Source: Bacteroidota bacterium
Lineage (GTDB): Bacteria > Bacteroidota > Bacteroidia > JAHEXY01
Direction: 5' to 3'
Length of the DNA: 64,000 bases
Assembly (NCBI GenBank): GCA_023251875.1
Contig: JAHEXY010000001.1
Span: 310,001-374,000, forward strand
Under the pieces are notes generated by a model that was not told the DNA's origin, ran no database searches, and was given only the letters and a program-made list of their open reading frames with translations. The translations under genes were made by a program, and so were the position numbers. This document shows, in pieces, positions 48,026 to 57,099 of the stretch (positions are counted from its first letter, which is position 1; every line of letters starts with the position of its first letter).

Positions 48026-50476
48026 TCAGTTTTGCAAATGATGCATATCAGAAACAAGATATTTTTTTGCTAAAATAGTTGTGCCAATTATCCCAAATAG
48101 CACAATACTAATAGAACTCAATGGCATTAAAACAGCAGCAAAAACAGGGCTTAATAGCGCGTGTGTAGCAAACCACAAACCAATGCAATTATAGGTAAGA
48201 GAAATGAAGAAACTTATTTTTACCAATTGCACACTCTTTGCAGAAAAAACAAAGAAGGATGGCAATTGATCAAATTTGTTGGCATCTAAAATGGCATCGC
48301 AAGCCGGGGAGAAAGTATTCACACTTTCAGAAATGGAGATACCCACATTACTTTGTTTTAAAGCGCCTGCATCATTTAAACCATCTCCAATCATTGCTAC
48401 TTTTTTACCATCATTTTGCAGCTTCTTAATGTTATTGAGTTTGTCAATTGGCTTTTGTTGAAATTGAATATTTTTCTCGTTAGCAAAATATTGGGCTAGA
48501 TTCCTTTCTTCAGAAGCATTGTCGCCAGTAAATAAATAGAGTGCATAATTATTAGAAAGATAAGATGTGGTTTTCTTTAAATTCTCCCTGTATTTATTTT
48601 GAATAACAAAACACCCCTGAATCTTATCATTTATTGAAACATAAATTTTAGATCCAGCTTTATGTTCGGCTGAAAATACTTGAGGTGGTATATTTAAGGA
48701 ATTAATAAACTTTAAAGATCCTGCTTTAATATTTTTATTATTAATACATGCTGAAATTCCAGAGCCTATTAATTCTGAATAGGATTTTAGTTTAGCATTT
48801 CCATTTCCGTTAATAAAATTATAAAGTTGTATACTTAATGGATGGGAAGATTGTTTAAATAAAGATTTTAATGCATTAATTTCATCATCTAATAATACGT
48901 TTCCTACATATTGAATATTTGATTCGTTAGACTTGGTAATAGTTCCGGTTTTATCAAAAACAATGGTATCTATTTGTGAAAGTTTTTCGAGCACAGAGGT
49001 GTTTTTAACATACAAGCCATGCTGAGCTAAAATTTTTATTGCATTGCCTAAAGCAAAAGGGGCACTAATAGCCAATGCGCATGGGCAAGCTATTATTAAT
49101 ACAGATGTAAATGCATTTACAGCGTTAGCTGGATTTACATACATCCAATAAAACAGAGAAAAAAAAGCAATTGCAATTATGCCTATCGTAAAACGTTTAC
49201 TCGCTTTATCTGTGATGGATGAGAATTGTTTTTCATTTGCATTTTTTTTATCAAAAATACTGTTGTTCCATAATTGTGTAAGTGTTGATGTAGTTAAATC
49301 TTTATCGGCTACTACTTCTATTATTGAGCCGGTTTGCTTGCCTCCCGCATATATTAAATCACCTGAATGAATTTGTATGGGTAAGCTTTCTCCACTAATA
49401 AAACTATAATCAATGGTGGCATTGCCTTTTAATAAAATAGCATCAGTAGGAATGATTTCATTATTACGAATAATTAAACGATCTCCTTTTCTTACTTTGT
49501 TGGCAGCAACCGTCATCTCCTTTCCATTTTCAATTTTTGAAATGGCAATAGGGATAAATGAATTGTAATCACGATCAAAGGAAATTCTATTGTATGTTTT
49601 CCGTTGAAAATATTTACCTAAGGATAAAAAGAAAAGTAAACCGGCTAAGGAATCGAAATAACCAGCCCCCGTGTTTGATACTATTTCAAATACACTTCTT
49701 AAAAAAAAAGAAATAATACCAAGGCTTAGAGGAATATCAATGTTGATGTTTTTATTTTTTACAGCAATAAATGCTGATCTAAAATAATCAATAGAAACAT
49801 AAAAAATAATGGGTAGAGATAGAATTAAATTAATATATCTGAAAAAGAGTTGAAACTCAGGTTCTACATGTAATGACAAATATTCCGGAAAACTCAACAA
49901 CATAATATTCCCAAAACAAAAACCTGCAACACCAATTTTATAAATTAGGTTTTTATCAATTACTACATCTTGATTTTCACTTTTGTAGATATCGTTTAAT
50001 TGAATTTGTGGTTTGTATCCAATTGTAGTAAGTAATTCGGCAATTGCTCTTAATGAAGTTTTTTGTTTGTTATAAATGATTCTTGCTGTACGCTTAAGAA
50101 AATCTACCTGAACATTTTTTATGTTTGAATTTAAACGGTATAAATTTTCGAGCAACCATATACATGAAGTACAATGAATTTGAGGCAATGAAAAAACGAT
50201 AATTTCATTTGTTTGATCAGAGAACGACAGCAATTTTTTCTTTACATCATCATCATCTAAAAATGAAAATTGATTTTTTAAAATTGTTTTGTTGGGTGAC
50301 TGAATTAATTTTTCGATATTATCACTTTTACCAAGATTGTGATCTTCTAATAATTCAAAAACCAACTTACAGCCTTCGCAACAAAATACTTTGTCTTGAA
50401 AAGCAATTGCTTCTGCAAGGCATAAGTCTCCACAATGAAAACATGCAGTTTGTGTATTTTGCAATGGTTTTATCAT
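48026..50476 (-). CDS. ccoI: copper-translocating P-type ATPase (FixI/CcoI)
   Basis: CFHCGD metal-binding N-terminus, IHCTSCIWLLENLY, CPCALAISAP, DKTGTITKS, MIGDGLNDAGALKQS. Confidence 0.95.
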   Translation of the reverse strand: MIKPLQNTQTACFHCGDLCLAEAIAFQDKVFCCEGCKLVFELLEDHNLGKSDNIEKLIQSPNKTILKNQFSFLDDDDVKKKLLSFSDQTNEIIVFSLPQIHCTSCIWLLENLYRLNSNIKNVQVDFLKRTARIIYNKQKTSLRAIAELLTTIGYKPQIQLNDIYKSENQDVVIDKNLIYKIGVAGFCFGNIMLLSFPEYLSLHVEPEFQLFFRYINLILSLPIIFYVSIDYFRSAFIAVKNKNINIDIPLSLGIISFFLRSVFEIVSNTGAGYFDSLAGLLFFLSLGKYFQRKTYNRISFDRDYNSFIPIAISKIENGKEMTVAANKVRKGDRLIIRNNEIIPTDAILLKGNATIDYSFISGESLPIQIHSGDLIYAGGKQTGSIIEVVADKDLTTSTLTQLWNNSIFDKKNANEKQFSSITDKASKRFTIGIIAIAFFSLFYWMYVNPANAVNAFTSVLIIACPCALAISAPFALGNAIKILAQHGLYVKNTSVLEKLSQIDTIVFDKTGTITKSNESNIQYVGNVLLDDEINALKSLFKQSSHPLSIQLYNFINGNGNAKLKSYSELIGSGISACINNKNIKAGSLKFINSLNIPPQVFSAEHKAGSKIYVSINDKIQGCFVIQNKYRENLKKTTSYLSNNYALYLFTGDNASEERNLAQYFANEKNIQFQQKPIDKLNNIKKLQNDGKKVAMIGDGLNDAGALKQSNVGISISESVNTFSPACDAILDANKFDQLPSFFVFSAKSVQLVKISFFISLTYNCIGLWFATHALLSPVFAAVLMPLSSISIVLFGIIGTTILAKKYLVSDMHHLQN

Positions 50477-50603
50477 AAATAATTTTACATCCTTCTACAA
50501 GGCTCTGGATGAATATTTCATCTGCTGCTATTTGCAAATTTATTTTATAAATGATTTAATTAAAATGAAGTGTATCAATAGTAAATATGATATTACTCAT
50601 ATT

Positions 50604-52352
50604 TTAATTGGGAGAGGAATAAAACATTTTTTTATCCAATGCAAATTGTTGTAATAAAGCAGTATTCTTTTCTTCATTACGTATCATGATTACAGTATAA
50701 TCATCAACATAAATGGGAATCCAAAGTGGATCTTGAATTCTTCTGATTAAAAATGGTTGTCCGTAAGGGGTTTGATCGTAACGATAAAAATAAATGGTGT
50801 TGAAGTGATATTTTTCATCAAATTTATTCCAAGTTATATCTGTAGTATCTTGTTGCATGGGCATAAACATGTCTTTAAAAAAGTCTACACTATAGGCCTC
50901 CGGCCTGTTATCTACAAAAGGTTTATAAGTTGGGAAAAGATGAAAAATAAAATAACCACCAATATCATAATTATTAAAATAAGGTCCCGGTATTTTATTG
51001 GCTTTTATAAATTCTGCTGATTTATTACAATTGTCAATTAAACCCAATCCAAAAGAATATTTGTATGGTGAATAATAATTTCTCAAAGTCCAGCTGGTAT
51101 CTATATCTTGGTATTTTGTTTTAATTTCTTGCACTTCATCCATTATGGCATCTTTTTTTGATGGATTATGCTTGTATTCTTTTTTTAAAACTTCTAATCT
51201 TTTAGGCAATAGTTGCTGACGAAAATATTGTAAACTTGGAAGCGCAAAACCTATAAAGAAAATGAAACAACTCCCAATGGTTAAAAACAAGCGTAAGTTT
51301 CTTTGAAAATTAATGGGTCTAGCTTTTTGATATTCATAAAATGAAATTGAAGACACTATAATAAACATATAGCCAAACAATGGGAAATTTCTGATCATTT
51401 TCCAGGCAAGTATTCCAAAAACAAGAGTAAGTATAACATGAGGAATATTTGATATTCCCTTTTTTAACCAAACAATTACTCCAATTGCCAATAAAGTAAT
51501 AATGGTAATCAACTCTATATGATAATAAATAATTCTATCCGGAAAACGGCCTTGCATAAAAACCACCGACATATTCTCCACTATCATCATACCATAATTA
51601 TTTAAAATGGTAAAGGGTTCAATAATTCCTTGTATACCCCAGAAATTTACTAAACAGGCTAATGCAGATAAAAGAAATATAATAGCTAGTTTTTTTAATT
51701 TTTCACTTTTTAAGCTATTGGGATACGCATTTATTAATTCTCCCAAACCAAATACACCCATTAAAAATGGACCTAATGGAAAAAGAATATGAATGTTGAC
51801 CCAGAAAACTTGAACAACAGGAAGCACTAATAAATACTGCCATTTTATTTTATCATCCGTAAACCTACTAAGTAAATAAAAATAAATAGCTACGAAACAA
51901 TAGCTAAAAACTTCTGGTCTTATCTCTAAACGATCTGTAATAAGAGGCATTCCCAGTAAAGTAAAAAAAATGGAGAAAATATAATTCGATTTTTCTATTA
52001 CAATTTTAAAAAACAAAATAAAAGTGATGATGTATAGAAAAACATTTAACAAACTCAAGAGATCAAAACCTCCGATATTGTACAACACATAATAAATTAC
52101 ACCCGCTCCCCAGTGGTGGGCTCGCGTAGGAAAATCCGGCTGGGTATAGGAATAATAATTAGTAGTTATAGGCTCATGATGTTGAATAAAATATTCTCCA
52201 TTTTTAATATGCCTTCCTAAATCAGCAGTAATTAAATTTTGTTTTTGAGCATATGAAAATAGGAGATAAATGAAAAGCAGAATGGTAAGAATAATTTTCC
52301 ACGTCTTAGAAATATCATTTTCAATAGAAACTTGCTTTTTAGTATTGTTCAA
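50604..52352 (-). CDS. polytopic membrane protein, possibly GT-C-like
   Basis: 582 aa with many TM segments; N-terminal loop with ADLGRHIKNGEYFIQH and AHHWGAGVIYYVLY. Confidence 0.6.
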   Translation of the reverse strand: MNNTKKQVSIENDISKTWKIILTILLFIYLLFSYAQKQNLITADLGRHIKNGEYFIQHHEPITTNYYSYTQPDFPTRAHHWGAGVIYYVLYNIGGFDLLSLLNVFLYIITFILFFKIVIEKSNYIFSIFFTLLGMPLITDRLEIRPEVFSYCFVAIYFYLLSRFTDDKIKWQYLLVLPVVQVFWVNIHILFPLGPFLMGVFGLGELINAYPNSLKSEKLKKLAIIFLLSALACLVNFWGIQGIIEPFTILNNYGMMIVENMSVVFMQGRFPDRIIYYHIELITIITLLAIGVIVWLKKGISNIPHVILTLVFGILAWKMIRNFPLFGYMFIIVSSISFYEYQKARPINFQRNLRLFLTIGSCFIFFIGFALPSLQYFRQQLLPKRLEVLKKEYKHNPSKKDAIMDEVQEIKTKYQDIDTSWTLRNYYSPYKYSFGLGLIDNCNKSAEFIKANKIPGPYFNNYDIGGYFIFHLFPTYKPFVDNRPEAYSVDFFKDMFMPMQQDTTDITWNKFDEKYHFNTIYFYRYDQTPYGQPFLIRRIQDPLWIPIYVDDYTVIMIRNEEKNTALLQQFALDKKMFYSSPN

Positions 52353-52493
52353 TGTTTAAAGGTTGAGAGTTCAAGACTGTAAAATACAAAATAGTTTAAG
52401 CTTAAGAAATTGGGGATATATAAAAATGAAAATTGAAAAATGGTATCAAACCATACTTTTGAACAATAAACTTTAGAATATTGAACCACAAAA

Positions 52494-53723
52494 TCAAATT
52501 GAACTTTGAATTTTCAAACCTTGAACTAAAGTATTCCCCGGATAAACATGTAAAGCTTTCTCTAAACATTCCATTGCATTTTTCAAAGACTCCAAGTTAA
52601 GTACGTAAGCAATACGCACCTCATTTGTTCCGCTACCTTTTGTAGAATAAAATCCGGTTGCAGGGGCAAGCATAACAGTTTGGTTCTTGTATTCAAAATC
52701 TTCAAGTAACCACTGGCAAAATTTATCGGCATTATCAATGGGCAATCTCACCACGGTATAAAAAGCCCCTTGAGGTGTTGGGCAAATTACACCTTCCATT
52801 TTATTTAATGCTTCAATAATTAAATTTCTGCGTTTTACGTATTCTTTTGTTACACCTTCAAAATAAGTCATGGGAGTTTGCAATGCAGCTTCGCTGGCAA
52901 TTTGTCCAAATGTTGGTGGGCTCAAACGCGCCTGCGCAAATTTCAAAGCAGTGCTAATAATATTTTTATTTCTAGAAACCAAAGCTCCTATACGCGCACC
53001 ACACATGCTATAGCGCTTAGAAACAGAATCAATCAACACCGTATTTTGCTCAATACCTTCTAATTGCATAATGGAGAAAAATTCTTTTCCGTTATAGCAA
53101 AACTCTCTGTATACCTCATCAGCAAAAAGAAAAAGATTGTATTTTTTTACGATATCCCTTAAGGTTTCTAACTCATTTTTAGAATACACATAACCCGTAG
53201 GATTATTAGGATTGCAAATTAAAATAGCCTTTGTTTTAGAAGTAATCAATTTCTCAAATTCACTTACAGGAGGTAATGCAAATCCATTTTCAATTTTGGC
53301 TGTAATGGGTTTTACTATAACTCCTGCAGTACATGCAAAGCCATTGTAATTGGCATAAAATGGTTCCGGAATAATAATTTCATCGCCAGGATTAAGGCAA
53401 GAAAAAAACGCAAATAACAATGCTTCTGATCCTCCGGTAGTAATTAGCATATCATGATGTGTAACATCAATGCCCTTGCTATTATAATACTGAGCCAAAC
53501 CTTTACGGTACGATTCAATACCGGCAGAATGGCTATATTCAATAACTTTTACTTTGGTGTTTTTTATTGCAGATAGGGCTACTTCAGGTGTTTCTATATC
53601 AGGCTGACCAATATTTAAATGGTAAACAGTTCTTCCTTTTCGTTTTGCTTCTTCTGAATAAGGAACCAATTTACGAATAGGAGACTCAGGCATTTCATTG
53701 CCTCTTTGTGATAGTGTGATCAT
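52494..53723 (-). CDS. pyridoxal phosphate-dependent aminotransferase (class I/II)
   Basis: VYHLNIGQPDIETP, ITTGGSEALLFAF, CNPNNPTGYVYS, DSVSKRYSMCGARIGAL. Confidence 0.93.
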   Translation of the reverse strand: MITLSQRGNEMPESPIRKLVPYSEEAKRKGRTVYHLNIGQPDIETPEVALSAIKNTKVKVIEYSHSAGIESYRKGLAQYYNSKGIDVTHHDMLITTGGSEALLFAFFSCLNPGDEIIIPEPFYANYNGFACTAGVIVKPITAKIENGFALPPVSEFEKLITSKTKAILICNPNNPTGYVYSKNELETLRDIVKKYNLFLFADEVYREFCYNGKEFFSIMQLEGIEQNTVLIDSVSKRYSMCGARIGALVSRNKNIISTALKFAQARLSPPTFGQIASEAALQTPMTYFEGVTKEYVKRRNLIIEALNKMEGVICPTPQGAFYTVVRLPIDNADKFCQWLLEDFEYKNQTVMLAPATGFYSTKGSGTNEVRIAYVLNLESLKNAMECLEKALHVYPGNTLVQGLKIQSSI

Positions 53724-53922
53724 GTTAGTCTAATTTAATTACAAAAATACACAAAAAAGCTCCTTTGTTTTCTGTCATTGTTACTTTTTTAATATTTGAG
53801 GGTTGTAATTTTCTTTTTTTAAGTAAAGTAGATTATATAAAAGATTTTGAACGGAATTTATGATATAAGTGAGTCGGGGGTAATGCTAAACTGTGATTTT
53901 AGAAATAAGCCTGGTTATATTT

Positions 53923-54309
53923 TTACACAAGTAATTTTTCAATTTCATGGATAAACAATTCTACTTTATTTGGTAAAGGCAAAATTGTTTCCGCATCAAA
54001 TTCTGCAAAATCGGCATAATCACCTTCTTGTCTCCAATCAAATAAATCTGAATAGAGTTTACTATATTCTTTATCGATAATGCCAGTACGAATAAAGTCG
54101 TGAAAAAATTTAATTCTTGCCCCATTATGGGTATGTGTTTTTATATTATTCTTGAGTAGTAAGGCATGTACAGCATAAAAACATGCATAGTATAATCTGT
54201 TAATAGTAGAATTCCAACTTTTATTAGACGCTAAAGTTCTCGCATCAAGCAAGGTTTGCTTGGCTCTTTCAAGTCGGTACTTGATATAATCTTCTTTACT
54301 TCCCTTCAT
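53923..54309 (-). CDS. HEPN domain protein
   Basis: YRLERAKQTLLDARTLASNKSWNSTINRLYYACFYAVHALLLKNNIKTHTHNGARIKFFHDFI; overlaps the MNT gene. Confidence 0.88.
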   Translation of the reverse strand: MKGSKEDYIKYRLERAKQTLLDARTLASNKSWNSTINRLYYACFYAVHALLLKNNIKTHTHNGARIKFFHDFIRTGIIDKEYSKLYSDLFDWRQEGDYADFAEFDAETILPLPNKVELFIHEIEKLLV

Positions 54310-54628
54310 TTAAATGTATGCCTTCTTTATTAACGCTTTCGTAAAGAGAAGAAAGATGAAATTTATTTTCCCAATCTGACTTAGAATAAACAAATGTAGA
54401 TATAACCTCTCCAATTTCAATTTCAACATCAATAAGAGAATATCTAAACTCTTGCTCTGTTTTACGAGATACATTTAATTGATTTAATAAAATTAAAATA
54501 TCCCAATCAGAATCAGGGGTAGCAGTTCCTTTAGCATGAGAGCCAAACAGAATAATATCAGCCATTGGATCTTTTTTGATAATGGCATTTTTTATCTTAT
54601 CAATTATATCTTTTTCTTTTGTTGTCAT
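54296..54628 (-). CDS. MNT-type minimal nucleotidyltransferase
   Basis: ILFGSHAKGTATPDSDWDILILL. Confidence 0.9.
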   Translation of the reverse strand: MTTKEKDIIDKIKNAIIKKDPMADIILFGSHAKGTATPDSDWDILILLNQLNVSRKTEQEFRYSLIDVEIEIGEVISTFVYSKSDWENKFHLSSLYESVNKEGIHLNEGK

Positions 54629-54759
54629 AAGTGTTACATAGATAATAATTTCATTTCATTTTAGCAATAATTCTATCAATTCCCAAATTCGCGAAGAAAT
54701 AATCCTCAGGGCAAGCCCCGAGCTATTCATATCCTTAAATATTGCCAGAAGAAAAAATA

Positions 54760-54797
54760 AAAGCCAAGCGATATGATACACTATCATACTTGGCTTT
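54760..54797. terminator. hairpin between the MNT/HEPN pair and the degraded helicase locus
   Basis: AAAGCCAAG-cgat-ATGATA-cac-TATCAT-a-CTTGGCTTT. Confidence 0.65.
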
Positions 54798-54895
54798 AGT
54801 ATTTATTGTTGTTGGGTTTTTATTTCAGTTTGGAGCTAATGTTATTTCTTTTCTTGATAAAATTTGAAACAAAGATTCTTATCTATTGGAAAAGT

Positions 54896-55976
54896 TTATT
54901 CTTTCCCCAAAAAATCATTCCAGCCCTTCCACTCATTTTTATAGGTCCTTTCTAATTTCATAGGAATGTCATTTGGCTTTTTTCCAGTTTTGCAATATGC
55001 GCGCCATTCTTTTTGAGAACTAATATTAATTTTTTTAACAAAGAGTTTTGCTTCAACATATGATCTATATTTTCGAAATTGAGTAGCAGTTATTCCTGTA
55101 CCTAAAAAATCACCCATTCCCTTTCCATTTCTTTTCGTAAGTTTTATGAGGTGCATTAGGAATATCATCCTTTTTACCAATGCCTTCATCGCTACAAACA
55201 CAAAGCCATTCAATGCTTTCTTTATTGGCTACAGTTTCTCTGAGATAAACTTCCAATGTTTGTTTTACCAATGATAAACTGGGTACTGCAACAATAATAT
55301 GCTGTGGTTTTAATTCTTTTGTAATCCAATAACCGGTTAAACTTTTACCTGCGCCACAAGGAAAAACCAGTTTCCCCTTTTTGTTTTTATTTTTTACAAA
55401 ATAATCTTTGGCTTCTTTTAATGCTTTTTGTTGGTGAAGTTTTGGTTTGTATGGAACAAGTGATTTTTCTTTACCCGAAAGTTTTTTTCTAAGCCAATCG
55501 AAAAATGATTTATTTAATTTTCTCCACTCATCTGAATTGCAAAAACCAATTTTGTTTTTTCCTTTATAGATGTCGGCATATTCATCAACTGTGGTACAAA
55601 CCAAACAATAGGATATATCATTTGCAATGCCCGAACTAAGAGAAATAAAAGTTGAGATTTTGCGATGCGAAAGTTTTTGATCTTCGTCTTGCAAATATTT
55701 GCATTGTATGGCCCAATATTCTCCGTTATTGGTTTCAGCAATTAAATCAATGCCTTGGTCGTTAAGTGGTAGGTTTAATTTTTTAATTACAGCACTTGGC
55801 ACTTCCTTTTGTAACCAAACATTTTTTAGTTTCGATTTGTATTTTGGATCATAACTTAAATAATATTTGGTAAGCTGTTCAAAGGCTTCGCCTTTTTCGA
55901 GTTTGGTTTTACTTTGCAGTATATTCTTAAAATCGTTCCAAGAATTAACAGACGAGACAAGTGCTTTTAGATTCAC
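54896..55976 (-). pseudogene. degraded restriction-endonuclease-like/helicase protein with C-terminal phage-integrase-type repeats
   Basis: N-terminal nuclease-like GEAFEQLTKYYL...GIDLIAETNNGEYWAIQCKYLQDED; Walker A FPCGAGKSLTGYW; no DEAD box or later helicase motifs. C-terminal DDIPNAPHKTYEKKWKG//MGDFLGTG...YRSYVEAKLFVKKINISSQKEWRAYCKTGKKPNDIP continues in another frame after about 55120. Confidence 0.75.
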
Positions 55977-56065
55977 CGTATTTTTGAATTTATAATACTG
56001 CTAAGTTATTATTTATCTATAATTAATTGCGAAGTATTAAAAGGCATCATTTCAGGAAGTAAAAT

Positions 56066-56131
56066 AACCGCCAACAGTAAGAGATTTTACTCTTATTCTC
56101 ACGTGTGGTTGAGGTTCGCAGCCTGGCGGTT
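56066..56131. other. structured intergenic sequence (nested inverted repeats), unidentified
   Basis: AACCGCCA...TGGCGGTT enclosing AGTAAGAG-attttа-like loop-CTCTTATT. Confidence 0.4.
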
Positions 56132-56255
56132 TCGGCTCTACTAACAACGTTGTATTACATGGATCCTAATTAGATGAACTGTGTGTGTACAAAAATAGAA
56201 ATAATACATTATAAAGCCTTGTTTTTACATTTACCGAACGGATAATACCCAATAA

Positions 56256-56288
56256 AAAAGCCCCGCAATGTAATATTACGAGGCTTTT
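56256..56288 (-). terminator. terminator of the DUF1573 gene
   Basis: AAAAGCCccg...cgaGGCTTTT. Confidence 0.7.
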
Positions 56289-56311
56289 AAAAATCAATCT
56301 AAATTAAACCA

Positions 56312-56860
56312 TTAATGTTTTTCAACCGGAGAACCATCAGGAGTTGTTGTTTTAACCGGAGTTAAATCTTCTGCCGGTGTGGCATTAGGATCCGGCAATA
56401 CTTTTCCTGTAATTTTTAATACTCTAGTTGGAGTTTTAGCATTAGAAGTTACCGTTACTGTTTTTGTAAACGGACCAACTCTATCTGTTGCATACTTTAC
56501 TTTAATAGAAGCGCTTGCTCCCGGAGCAATAGGCTCCTTAGGCCAAGTTGGAACTGTACACCCACAAGATCCTTTGCAATTGGTAATAATCAAAGGACTT
56601 TTACCTGTGTTTTTAAATTTAAACTCTCTGTTGCCATCGGCATTGTGTTCAACCGTACCATAATCAATTGTTTCAGTTGCAAAATTAATATCTGGCGCAT
56701 TTGGATCGTCAACAACTGGAGCCGTTTGTGTTGTTGGGGCTACTGTAGGTGCCGGTGTAGGCGTTGTTGTTTTTTGTTGCGCAAATAGGGTTTGCGTAAA
56801 TAAAATTGCAAGTGCTACAATAAACACTCTTAACATTGAACTTAGTTTCATAATTTTCAT
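56312..56860 (-). CDS. DUF1573 domain secreted protein
   Basis: Signal peptide; DINFATETIDYGTVEHNADGNREFKFKNTGKSPLIITNCKGSCGCTVPTWPKEPIAPGASASIKVKYAT. Confidence 0.92.
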   Translation of the reverse strand: MKIMKLSSMLRVFIVALAILFTQTLFAQQKTTTPTPAPTVAPTTQTAPVVDDPNAPDINFATETIDYGTVEHNADGNREFKFKNTGKSPLIITNCKGSCGCTVPTWPKEPIAPGASASIKVKYATDRVGPFTKTVTVTSNAKTPTRVLKITGKVLPDPNATPAEDLTPVKTTTPDGSPVEKH

Positions 56861-57020
56861 AATTAAATTGTTTAGTAAATTTTTTGCTTAAACATTTGTA
56901 ATGCTTGAATTACAATATTAGAAATGTTCTTCAATAAAATTAAACTATTTTAGATATTTTATGGTAAATAGGGTGCAAATTAGTGTTAATGATTTGTTAA
57001 TGATTAAAAATACAAGGAAG

Positions 57021-57097
57021 AAGTTTTAAAAAATTTATTTTTTACCCTCTCCCTTACCCTCTCCAAAGAGGGATAAAATGCTAATTTTTTAAAACTT
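57021..57097. repeat. 77-bp MITE-like element with perfect 15-bp terminal inverted repeats around a GGAGAGGG-family core
   Basis: AAGTTTTAAAAAATT (57021-57035) and its exact reverse complement AATTTTTTAAAACTT (57083-57097), flanking TACCCTCTCCCTTACCCTCTCCAAAGAGGGATAAAATG. Confidence 0.8.
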
Positions 57098-57099
57098 AT

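Noticed and set aside
50477-50603. FNR-type box upstream of ccoI
   Set aside because: Only an isolated TTGAT half-site was seen (reverse strand); no convincing TTGAT-N4-ATCAA dyad.
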